A stretch of 64,000 bases of DNA from Takakia lepidozioides (Eukaryota > Streptophyta > Takakiopsida > Takakiales > Takakiaceae): positions 50,530,001 through 50,594,000 of the forward strand of contig CM060733.1 of assembly GCA_030704615.1 (NCBI GenBank). The letters are read 5' to 3'. The position numbers and the translations under genes are program-made. This document shows, in pieces, positions 50,901 to 61,029 of this stretch. The notes beneath the pieces are model-generated. The model was not told the origin of the DNA and ran no database searches. It saw nothing but the letters and a program-made list of their open reading frames with translations. How positions within the stretch are numbered: the stretch's first letter is position 1; the number at the start of each line of letters is the position of its first letter.

Positions 50901-50934
50901 ATTGACTCACAACACTCACAGCAACTATGAACAA
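44967..50934 (-). CDS. FAAP100: Probable FAAP100 homologue (Fanconi anaemia core complex), both ends unresolved
   Basis: Multi-exon gene recognised by comparison with remembered animal FAAP100, not by search. Exon-like open segments: 50723-50524 (WRFPADPVF, CLLVITEEGCIWAL), about 50358-49900, about 49430-49160, about 48690-47690, about 47330-46450, about 46150-45940 and about 45540-45108. Matches in order: an N-terminal propeller; a segment NWLVVIGQFGRVIVIS; VGSACMLGPNHLCYTVGSDV (animal VLCAAC...VYHSTPSDLCVVDL); RPLVVLTVGGSLLGVKV; then a coiled coil with KALTFSLNELA; then CLVNHSWTPLSQYWSLVIEL and QWTYNFNVRLPGG. In animals FAAP100 joins FANCB and FANCL in the ubiquitin-ligase module that monoubiquitinates FANCD2/FANCI. 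The first ATG and last exon are not found; a possible last exon lies near 44700-44900. Confidence 0.62.
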
Positions 50935-53121
50935 CTTCGAATGTTACTAGGGGAAAACTGTACTTGCATTCACAACCAAAACCTTCTCATGACACACGGA
51001 CAACGAGCTCCAGACAAACCTCTCCTTTGCCACTTTGCCCAAGAACACATGGCTAGATGAAAAATCACGATTCTCACAGCTTCAGCTTCCCCTCACAATT
51101 CGAGCAGGAAACAAAATTGGAACAGCACAGCAGCGTTAGAACAGATAGGAGGAGCGGGGAAAGGCTGACCAAGAGCTGCTTGTCCTGGAAGATGTGCACA
51201 AGACATGGAGCTGCACGGCACGCTACCCAAAGCAGGGGTGTAGCTCCAATGGCTGCCCCCGTCAAGACGGGTCGACCCACCACCCTCAATCGACCCCACT
51301 CCAAGTTCCCTTCCCCCTCCATCGTTCTGCTCACTGCACCATCATCTCTCCCACCATCAGTGTACACTCTTGCGCAAGGATGAGGCCCTTGTATGCAAAC
51401 CAAACTCTTCCTTAAGGCCGCAATTAAGACCTTCCCGCCTTCCCTCTAAGGCAATCCTGCATTCCATCAATCCTTTCCTAGTTTGCTTGCTGTTGGGTTT
51501 TGGGTTTCTTTTGATTCTAGCTTGTGTGTGCTTGTGGTGGACCACATAACTTGTGTGTGGATTTGCAGAAGTGGGTCTTCCAGAGTGTTGATGCACTCTC
51601 CATGCAACTGAGCCACTAACTGTAGCTAACTGTAGCTCCCCACAACAAAAGATTTGGAAGATGACTACATCACATTTCTGTTGTGAGCAGAACAAGTACT
51701 TGGACTGTGGGATTCACAAGAGTTGGGCATGTAGTACTAATTAGTGTGGAAGATATGTGGTCAACTAAAATGCCTGGTTGTCGAACTGGTTTTCTACTCT
51801 TGAAGTGTTAGCCAAGCTATGGGCTGTTCGGCCTGGGTCTTTCACTGCTTGACAAGTTTCTGCTGCAGTACCCCATGCAAATTTCCCAGTTATGTACCAT
51901 GAACATTTGTGTCCACAAGTCTGCCTGATACAGATACTGCATGGTAAGCAGTCTACATGGATTACTGGGTGTGAATGGATGGTTTGGTGCTTCTTAGACC
52001 TGGAGGAGCAAACAAAAATGGGAACAAGTAATCAGACCGGCACTCCATCCATGAGTGGGGCTGCTTGTTGGAGGCATGTCGGAGTTGTTTGGCAGCCCTG
52101 ATATGAAGCAACCAATGTAGGATGGAAGAATCTTTATGGTTTTGTAACTTTGTCTAGATCACAGGAGAGATTCAAGTTTCTAGTCTGGTGGAACTTGAGG
52201 TCCCTGCTGTAGAGTGGTGCAGACTCGAAAGGTGAATCACACTGTACTACTTTGCTTCCTAAGAGAAGCCCTACACCTGTGGAATTCAAAACCATGGGAG
52301 ATTATCAGGTCAGGTATACAACTTTTTTGAAGAAGGCCGCAGCTAGTCTAAGTAGCATGAAAGAAATAGTGTCCTCCAATTAGTACCAACTGCCTCTGCT
52401 AGAAATTGCACATTCCGAAAGGTTCAAGTCACACACCCTACTTCATAGTGTCACAACTTCATAGACGGTAAACAATGAAGAGCTGGGGCATGCAGATCTC
52501 TCAGAGTAAACCTGGCCCATCTTGAAAATCCTCCCCAGATGATTTTGCCAGCAGCCTCAGATAAATGGTCGACCACCCATCCCCAAGCATCCGCACAATT
52601 ACACAGAAGTCTTTAATGATAAAACTCGGTAACCACTCCGCGTATCTGTACCTATCACTATATTAGACGATTCTAAGTCCACATATAATGGCAATCGGAT
52701 CACAAATGATGCCACTCTCTGACACCTTACCCCCTCCTTGGCAAACACATGTGCTCTCAAATTGTGTCAAATTGACGCATGCCAAATGAGGACGTCACCC
52801 TTCTTTGATCTGTACAGACGAATGCAAGCTGACTCCCAACGTCAACCAGTTCAGCTACAGATGGAAGAGCATAATACTCAGGCTTTGGTCAATACTTTTG
52901 CCCCTCAATCAAGGACTAACTAAGCTCAAATCCGAGGCTAATAGACGAGTAGCGTCAAACACTAACCAGCTGGGCAAATAACGAATGGGATGTCGACCTA
53001 AAACTAGGGTTGCCGCGCAGACTTACAGATCTGCTTGGCAGCTGACATGCGCAGTGGAATGGTTGCTGCAGCATGTAGTGCTCCCTAAAACCATGGATGA
53101 CATTGAAACCACAACACGGTT
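50935..53121. other. Intergenic, upstream of the FAAP100-like gene and downstream of LOLITA
   Basis: The first few hundred bases probably hold the missing 5' exon and promoter of the FAAP100-like gene. No other gene, RNA or repeat was recognised in about 2.2 kb. Confidence 0.45.
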
Positions 53122-53565
53122 TTATCCCTCAGCCAAAGGCTTCAATCTCGTCAGTCGTCTAATCCGATCCTTATCTGTATGCTCCAGCGATCCCTGAGAC
53201 ACAATCTCATCAAGACAAAGGCAAACCCTTCCATACTTCTCCAGGAAGAGGCGCTCACTGGGAGCCTTCTTGCACACATCCTTGACCGAGGATGTGACCG
53301 CGTTGAGCACCTCCATCAACGCAAGCTCATCGTACACCTCCTTCCCCACCGCAAACACACATATATCTCCTATCACCGTGTAAACAACAAACACAGACTT
53401 GTGAGAAGCCACGAATACCTCGTCGTCCCGTGCACTCTTGAGATTCTCCGTTGCCAGCTTCACCAAAAACGACCGCCAGTGCAACCTCTCCTCTGCTGGC
53501 AGACCATGAAATCTCTCCAACAACACATTCCCTCCCCGATTTGCAAACAGCACGCACAGAATCAT
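53122..53565 (-). CDS. LOLITA: TPLATE complex small subunit LOLITA-like longin protein
   Basis: Intronless ORF of 147 residues from ATG 53565. It is a complete longin/sigma-adaptin fold: MILCVLFANRGGNVLLERFH, AEERLHWRSFLVKLATENLK, SHKSVFVVYTVIGDICVFAV, YDELALMEVLNAVTSSVKDV and a C-terminal CLDEIVSQGSLEHTDKDRIR. This matches plant LOLITA (At1g15370), the sigma-like subunit of the TPLATE complex, an endocytic adaptor at the plasma membrane; in other eukaryotes the TSET complex contains the equivalent. An in-frame extension upstream is Ser/Arg repeat sequence and is not coding. Alternatives are coatomer zeta or AP sigma subunits, which match less well. Confidence 0.82.
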   Translation of the reverse strand: MILCVLFANRGGNVLLERFHGLPAEERLHWRSFLVKLATENLKSARDDEVFVASHKSVFVVYTVIGDICVFAVGKEVYDELALMEVLNAVTSSVKDVCKKAPSERLFLEKYGRVCLCLDEIVSQGSLEHTDKDRIRRLTRLKPLAEG

Positions 53566-54405
53566 GGCTATGGCTGCCCCTCTTCTTCCCTCCCTGCAAA
53601 CCCCAACCCTAAACTGCAAACCCCAACCCCCTCCTCTCTCTCTCTCGCTCTCGCTCTCCCCCTCTCGCACGCGTAAGTCCCCAAAGGCAGCGATCGTCGG
53701 GACCAACGTTCCCAATTCCGGCGAACGACGGACGCAAACGGACGAAAACACAAAAGACGTTTTCTGCCCGGAAGTGCACGTCGACGGGCAGTATTGGCTG
53801 CCCGCAGCCCTATGGCCAGGAAACTGGTGATAACCGGTATTCAATGACCGGTCAATACCGGTATCCCCCCCGAACACCCTTTGTTATCCTCGTTGCTGGA
53901 GAAGCTCAACGCTCGATCGTCTTGTTGCTGGACTCGATTCCTTCGTGTGATGTCTCGTGGTGTTGTTGGTGTGGAGAGGGATTGATTGTCGGTGTGAGGT
54001 TGTCTGAATTTGCAGTGAGAGTTGGTGTGAGGGTGGTTGTGTAAGAGAGTAAGTAGCCGGGGAGTTTTGGATTTGGGAGATCTCGACATTGTGGAGGTTC
54101 TTAAGGTGTGCTGCAATGGTGTATGAAGGAGCATGGAATCATCGCTGGAGAAGTGGTGCTTGAGAGGAGGGGAAGCAGATGTGGACGTGCTTGTTGATCT
54201 TATTAGCACGTTTGTTGCGAGGGATTCATCGTTTTTGTGTGAAAGCTTGACTGGGAATCCGGAAACCCTATGCTGGATCGGTTGTCTCATGTTTGGATCT
54301 ACATTCCGTCTGGTTCGAGCTTGATCAGGCTTGCACGGAAGTTTTGAAGAGATCTGTGGAAGGTAAAGAGATTGGGTGAGTGGCTGTGAGGAGTGATAGA
54401 GGTGC
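53566..54405. promoter_or_regulatory. Divergent intergenic region, LOLITA / YIP4
   Basis: 840 bases between the two start codons. It contains CT-rich tracts at about 53635-53665 and an AACCCTAAAC telo-box-like motif at about 53603-53612, both next to the LOLITA start. No further gene is supported. Confidence 0.5.
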
Positions 54406-55251
54406 ATGCAGCCAGGGTCTAGGAACGCACTGTACGGCATACGGCAGGACATGTCTCGGGAGGATCTGGTTCCACTGTACTCGTCGTCTCAGTCTGACAT
54501 TGATGAGATCGAGAGCTTGTTCAATCTGAGTGTTCAACCTGCAAAGCTAGAGGTCCCACCGTCGGTTCCGGCAGCGCGGAAGCCTTCAAGTCCCCCGCAT
54601 AAATACTCTATACCAGTTTCATCTGTCCCCCAACCTGCTGCGACTGGATTTAGCAACCATGCCTCGTCGTCAGCAGGGCCCGCCATTGCGGCCGAGTTTG
54701 GCGGGGGGGCTACATATAGCACACTCAACGAGCCTGTCTGGGACACATTGAAAAGAGACATGCTGCGGGTGGTTAACAATGTGAAGAATGTGGTTTTCCC
54801 AAATCCCTTCCGCGAAGATCCAGGCAAAGCACTAAGGGACTGGGATCTCTGGGGCCCCTTCTTTTTCATCATCTTCTTGGCGCTCATACTTTCATATTCT
54901 GCCACATCAAATAGGTCGAAGGTGTTTGCTGTTGTTTTTGCAACGCTGTCAACTGGAGCTGTTGTCCTCACGCTCAACGTTCAGCTTCTGGGCGGCTCGA
55001 TTATCTTCTTCCAGAGCCTCAGTGTCTTGGGCTACTGTCTCTTCCCCCTTGATGTCGGAGCTATTGTGTGCCAGGCCAAAAACAACAAGCTCTTTCGCAG
55101 TCTCGTGGTCCTTATCTCCCTGGCTTGGAGTTCATGGGCCGCATACCCCTTCGTGAGCACATCAGTGCCCGCTAGCCGAAAAGCCCTTGCGGTCTATCCT
55201 GTTTTGCTTCTCTACATCTCAATTGGGTTTCTCGTACTAGCAAACGATTGA
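54406..55251 (+). CDS. YIP4: YIP1-family membrane protein, YIPF6 / plant YIP4
   Basis: Single-exon ORF of 281 residues from ATG 54406. The cytosolic N-terminus is Ser/Pro-rich with [20 protein letters not shown]. The conserved core follows: [20 protein letters not shown], then [20 protein letters not shown]. Five hydrophobic spans make up the rest, with [20 protein letters not shown] and [20 protein letters not shown] and a last span at the C-terminus. In Arabidopsis YIP4a/b form a trans-Golgi-network complex with ECHIDNA that controls secretion of cell-wall polysaccharides. Length and spans match the family. Confidence 0.93.
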   Translation: MQPGSRNALYGIRQDMSREDLVPLYSSSQSDIDEIESLFNLSVQPAKLEVPPSVPAARKPSSPPHKYSIPVSSVPQPAATGFSNHASSSAGPAIAAEFGGGATYSTLNEPVWDTLKRDMLRVVNNVKNVVFPNPFREDPGKALRDWDLWGPFFFIIFLALILSYSATSNRSKVFAVVFATLSTGAVVLTLNVQLLGGSIIFFQSLSVLGYCLFPLDVGAIVCQAKNNKLFRSLVVLISLAWSSWAAYPFVSTSVPASRKALAVYPVLLLYISIGFLVLAND

Positions 55252-56881
55252 ACATTGGCTGGTTTTTGGTAAGCAGTTTGGTGAGTTTTTTGGGCACACC
55301 GTTGTAGAATGGACTTTGGCTTTCTATATCTACGTCTCTGCCAGTAGCTCCCTTGTTCTACTCACGATTGAATGGGTCCTGATCACTGGGGTTTGTTTCA
55401 GCCTGCAAGGATCACTGTCCACTCCAAGCCTTGGCAGAATCCAGAGATGGTTTGCATAATTGGGGAGTGATTGCGGATTTATTGGCTTAGTTATCCAACA
55501 ACTCAGTAATCAGGTGGAGATGACAGACAAAGGTAGCTGGGCCTCGGCCTCCGAGATCGGAGGGCAATAGAAGTGGGTGGTGTGGTGTTTTTTGACCTGT
55601 TAAGTAAAGCATATCACTCAACCCGGGAGTTTGTGCTCTTCTTTTGCCTCCACAAGAGCTTATTGTAAATAAGTAAACTCGTGATTAAGAAAATCATTCT
55701 CTACCTCTTTTTGTGGAAAAATGTCTACCCCTTCCTTCCTTGTGTCCCATCTTGGAGTATTTGATGTAGCTGACAATGTTGAACATGTTCAAGTTCTGTG
55801 AATATGGGTACTTGGTTGTTCATAATGGATCTCAATGCTTGTCCTTGGCACATTTTGTCATTCTACCCCACTGAGGATCAGACTCACTGCAGGTACATGC
55901 TGAACATTCTTAGCCACTGTACTCATCCCCAAAATGCCCGTTATGTGGAGAGATCAACCCCGAATCTGGGCCCAACAATTCCTTGTCAAAACAACATGTG
56001 CTGAGGATGTGTATCCTTCTCATAGTTTCGTCTTTGAGGTAGTTCAGAACATCAGAACCCAAAACAAACTGGGGGACAATGTTCTTGATTTGATAAGCCC
56101 ACTGCAAGCTTCCCCTTTCTATAACTACGGAACATTTCACTAATGCTGACTCACATGAATACATGAGGAGAAGGTCATCATAGTAGACCTTGTCATGTGG
56201 TTGTGGTCTCATATCACTCTCTCATACTGTCCATGATCACCAACAAAAATTATGCAAATCCACAAGAAAGCATCACAAGAACCTGTGCGGTGGGTCATTT
56301 CATCTTGACCTCCTGGTCACTTGTGCGAGGCAGGGCCAAATTCTGGTTGAGGCTGTTCCAGTCAAGATCGTCATGTTGCAGAGAGAAGGTGGTGGTGCGG
56401 TCTCGGTACTTCATACTAGTGAACAATCAGCCAAAATATGATTGGGGTCCATATCTAGTTCAGCCTCTGTAAGGTACCGTCAGATGTTTTCTAACTGATT
56501 CAAGCAATCACATTGGCAAGGAAAGCGAAAGTTGCTGCCACTGCACTAAAGATTTTGAAGTGAAGGGTACAGCTATCAGCAATGGCAGGAAAGGGAACAT
56601 TGCTATGCAGAAGTTATGGAATAACAGGCTGACCATCAAGTGGTTTAAGTGTGATCGCCTATAGCACACATATGTTGAATCTACCAGCTCAAGAGGTTTT
56701 GCAAGTATGCTGTAGCATGGTAACAAAAGTGATCTTTATCTTCATTCCAGGTCATTACCGTACAGATTTTATCAGGTTCACCATTTCGGAACCACTCAGC
56801 GACATCAATCAATCTTCTCTGCCTTCAACCCTTTGGCTCTACAATATGGCCCCAACATGAGCCACAGTAGCTCTGGTGCTG
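55252..56881. other. Intergenic between convergent YIP4 and TBL genes
   Basis: About 1.6 kb with no recognised gene. It includes the 3' UTRs of both neighbours; small frames at 55798-56472 overlap on both strands and show no family signature. Confidence 0.5.
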
Positions 56882-59725
56882 CTATGTCAAATTCGCCCGC
56901 CGCAAGGTTTCGGCAACGAGTTCATTCCATGTATCAATTGGCCCTGGGTTGCACCAATGAAGGCAGTCAATTATCATAGGTCCTACAAAGCCCTTTGAGA
57001 AGGGATGGTACTGGCGATAAGGCCCTGGATGCCCATCCGCCCTCAGCTGTGCAAGATCGGTCATGTCAAGAATCTTGAGCCGGGTAGCATTGGCCGGGCT
57101 GACCTCTTTTAAAACTTTGCGAATTTCTTCGGATTCAATAACATGCATTACTCTATTCTGCTCAAGTATAGGCACACCACTTGGAACAGTGCGCGGACAT
57201 GACCCCCCTGTGTCCCATTTCCCCTTCTCAAAGTGGTCGGGTGCAAATGTTCGAAAAACAGTAAGCCCTTTGTATCCAGGCAGTGAAATGACCCCCTTCA
57301 GCACAGCGTGTACGACCTTCCTGTAAGAATCATTGAACCCCAATTCTGGCAGAGCCAACCCTGGGCAATAGTGACATCCCAGCACTTTGCCTTGCTCTAC
57401 GTAAACCCCTCTCTTGAAGTACCACTGCCCTGAGGACATTACTACCACATCTACACCTGCCATCGATGATGCCCACCGTTCATCCAAGACATCCAGGTCA
57501 AGATATGTGACAATTTGAGTGCTGTTGTTGACCAACATCGGCTTGTCAGTTTGCCTTACCAGATAGGGAGACCAGTAGCTCGAAAGTGTGAAAGAGTATG
57601 ATGGGAACAGCCAGTGAGTGAACTTGAAGTCGGCAGATCGAAAAGTGTTTATTGGCTTCTCCACCTAAAGTTCCCCAAAAGAACGAGGAGCTGATTAGCT
57701 TGAGGAAAAAACCTGCAAACAGTGTTATAAGCTTCTGAAAGATGACGTATACAGGAAGTCAGGCTCATTTATCTAATGTATTTTCTTGGCAACTGGTTTC
57801 CCAGAACACTGGCCCTCCAGGCCAAGAGCATAATAGACAGTACCTGGGCAAGAATACAAAGCAGTGATTGCCTCTGGTTCCCTGCAATGGAGTCCCCCAC
57901 AAAGGCCACAGTTTTTCCTCTCATTGACTCCAGGAAGGCTCTGCCATCAAGCCGAGGCAGCTCACAATCATTTGGCTTCCATTTCCAGTGCAAATACCCA
58001 CTGTCAGGACGTCCATTCTTCATGCAGTTTTGATCATCTCCAATATACTGGCACATTTCATTCGTGTACAGAGGGGGTTGGGGATCAGGCACCCAGGTCC
58101 CTATGGACAGGTCACATGCTCCTGAAATAGAATGTCAGCGTCAAGTATTTGGAGAGCATGTCGTATCTGAGCAGCAATGGCACACTTGGAAGGGATACCA
58201 CTGCATTGTCTATCCCCTTGACCATAGTCATTGGGCCACCATTCTCAGCACTTTCACCCCCACAGTACATTTCTCATTTCCACTTTCCCCAATTTTTCAG
58301 CTCCACACCACTGCATGAACAGATAAGCTCTAAGGAAATAAAAACCACAATTAAAAGAAGAGAGAATCACAGAGGATCTCACGGACTGTTGATGTGGATG
58401 GACAGGGAGGGTACTGCAGGTAACCTGTGCCAGCCAGAACAGTGACATTCGATCCCTTCGTCTCCAGAAATAAGCTTCCAGCTTCCTTGGTGATGTAAGT
58501 CTCCTTGGTTGTTAAACCTTGAGCTACATGATAGACACGCACATGAGTACTTACAAGCAATAGCTCTCCATCTCTTCTCTCTCCCTCCTGTCTCTGTCTC
58601 TCAGGCACTCTGCCAGCAATTTGGCCACCATCTTGGGCATCTTCCATAGATTTGGCACTCTCATACATTCCATGATGAAAGGGAACAAAACCTATGTTCA
58701 TGCCATTACGTAGTCGAACTTGAGAGATGGCACAAAGAATACGAGCTAAAATAAACAACCCTGATGAGAAACAGAAAAGAGGATAATCAGGGAGGTACTG
58801 ATAGTCTAACCTGTAACAGCGAAATTGGTGACATTGGACCCCTTCATCTTGGAAAACAAGCTGCCAGCTTCCTTGGTGTCGTCAGGTTCTGTGGTGCTTG
58901 GACCTTGAACTACACGACAGTCACACGCATGAGTGTGTACGTTGTCTGCTTTGTTAGATTCTTGTACATGTTCCGAAATTCCTTTCCTTTCTTTCTTTCT
59001 GCCTCCACTCTGCCAATCTGTCAAGCATGCTTTCATCCCATGCACCACAATCTGGGGGAAATGGCAAACGGATGATACAGATGTGAAGGAAGACCTGAAA
59101 ATGGAGGGTGGCTAGCATACTGGCAGAGAGGAGAGAGAGGAGCAAGATTGGGGGAAAATAGAGCAGGCACATGTAGCACTCATGCATGTGATGTCATGTA
59201 CTTCAAGGTTTAAGCATCCAGGAAACTGATGACATCAAGGAAGCTACCAGCTTGTCCCTGAAGACGAAGGGGTCCAATACCATCAACTCTGTGACCACAG
59301 GTTGGATTTTAGCCCCTTCCCTTTCCATATGAGTCTCTAGTCTGTGATCTCCTTACCACACAATTTTTCACGGCTTATTTATCTCGACTGTGCCATCTCT
59401 CTCAAGGGACCAAAATGAGATAATGTAAACCACCGTCACAGCCTAGAGGACAGGTCCAGTGCAATAGTCTCTAGCCTGCAACCGCCAAATCGGTGAGATT
59501 GGATACATTAGCATATGGAAACAAGCTGCCAGCTTCCTTCGTGTCATGACGGACAAATGGCCTCGTATGGAATACGAACGCACGGATCACTGCAACCGGA
59601 AGTACGGCAGCAAGCACACACGCGTAAACCAAGCTTTTAAGTCGGATTACACTTCGTGGCTCGAAAACGGGCTGGACCCGTTGTTGGGAAGAGAGGGTGC
59701 TGAAGTCTTGCGAATCGCCTGCCAT
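56882..59725 (-). CDS. TBL: Trichome-birefringence-like polysaccharide O-acetyltransferase
   Basis: Golgi type II membrane enzyme that O-acetylates cell-wall polysaccharides. Exon 1, 59725-59476, has ATG, a single membrane span (LKSLVYACVLAAVLPVAVI) and a stem with sequon NLT. Exon 2, 58121-57844, carries the TBL domain (ACDLSIGTWVPDPQPPLYTN, QNCMKNGRPD) and the catalytic GDS motif in VAFVGDSIAGNQRQSL. Exon 3, 57664-56882, carries the PC-esterase domain with the Asp-x-x-His motif in MIIDCLHWCNPGPIDTWNEL. Phases agree and give 436 residues, a normal length. The exon 1 donor would be GC (GCAG|gctaga), homologous to a GT donor in a duplicated exon downstream. Optional cassette exons lie in intron 1. 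The polysaccharide substrate cannot be told from sequence. Confidence 0.88.
58425..59300. repeat. Family of duplicated small exon-like cassettes in TBL intron 1
   Basis: Three segments resemble the 3' end of TBL exon 1 (TKEAGSLF...NVxNLT). Cassette a, 58888-58811 (-), is 78 bases with AG acceptor and GT donor, in phase with exons 1 and 2; it encodes TKEAGSLFSKMKGSNVTNFA. Cassette b, 58503-58425 (-), is 79 bases and encodes TKEAGSLFLETKGSNVTVLA, but the obvious acceptor would shift the frame. Cassette c, 59222-59300, lies on the plus strand, inverted relative to the gene (IKEATSLSLKTKGSNTINSV). Upstream flanks of a and b are also related, so about 200 bases were duplicated. Confidence 0.75.
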
Positions 59726-61020
59726 TCTCGACTTCGTGAGCTCACATCAGCTCTACCGTTCTCATATCTTCAAATTCCCTGGGGAGGTTTCAGTTCCAGA
59801 CTAAGAATATTCAAATGGTGCCTGAGCTGAGACACTTTCTGCACGCAGAAAACCAACTGATTTGAGGTGACATAGTAGCACCCTCTCTCTCACCCCCACA
59901 CCCCTCAATTACCCAAATACCAATGTCCCTAGTCTCAGTTGCACTGAGCTTGACAGTGTGGAGTGGCAATATTGTAGTTGTATATGAACACAGTAGGAAG
60001 ACAATATCAGAAATCTGTGACCGTCTCTGAGTTCTATACTCTCACAAATGGAAGAGCTACTTCATCAATGCAACCACAGTCCTCATTTTTTCCTCGATAG
60101 TGGTGAGGGTCTAAAATTTTCCCTGTCTAGTAAGAACTGTAAGGGGGGAAGCCTGAGGTCTCGGTCCTCCTCCCAGTTCTCTTGGCGCCCGCTAGCTCTA
60201 CAACTGCAAATGGCGTCAACCAAACCGCGACCAGTGGCACAGCACCTGAACAGGGCAGCATTCCAAAGGAAATGTTCAACAGAGTATCTACAACTCCACA
60301 CCAAAACAACAAGAGTGTCCTCTGCTCAAAGTACTCTGCTCAACGACGCTATGCTTGTACATTGTGTGTTCTGGACTCTGGACTTCCAAGCTCTGTCACC
60401 CACCTGCCTCTCCTTGCTGGGTTTCAAACTGCAGTTCTGCGAGGGGGCAATGGCACCCAGCCGATTGCACCTGCCTTGTCTTTGTCAGAAAATGAGCAAG
60501 CCAAAGAATTCGCTCTAGGAGACCAAAAAGTCCAGCATTGTTGACAGTCCAGGCGTACTGACTCGACACCACACCTGAGCTGCAAATGCAACAGTCCAGG
60601 AGTTCCGTGGAAGACAGGGACATGAACAGGCCCCTAACAATTATTACTGTGAACGTCAGGGAGTCAGCAGGCTGTAGTTAGGATTAGGTTTAAACAGTTG
60701 TATCAACTTACTCAACCTCGTCATCATTCCAATTCCCTCCCAGCCTATGAGAGCTTCGTCGTCAGGAGAAAGGAAGAGGAAGAGAGCCCGCAAAATGCCA
60801 ACTTCCCTGTCGCTGATGTGGCGTTCTCACATCCTTTCAAAACAAGTGAAAGTGATACATATCCATCTTCTCTCTCTTATCGTCTTGTGCTTGAGCACAG
60901 ACAAACCGTTGAGAAAGTCACGAGACATTTCTGGCAGTCACGAAGGGAGAAAGAGGAGGGAGGAGAGATTGTCTCGACGGGGAGCCACAAGGTGTTGCTC
61001 ATTGCAAGTTTAAGGGGATG
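59726..61020. other. Divergent intergenic region between TBL and the zinc-finger gene
   Basis: TBL promoter side. An ATG-started ORF at 60048-60518 (+, 156 residues) and overlapping frames match nothing known to me and are probably chance. The 5' exon of the zinc-finger gene may lie at about 60740-60980. Confidence 0.4.
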
Positions 61021-61029
61021 GGTGGCCTG

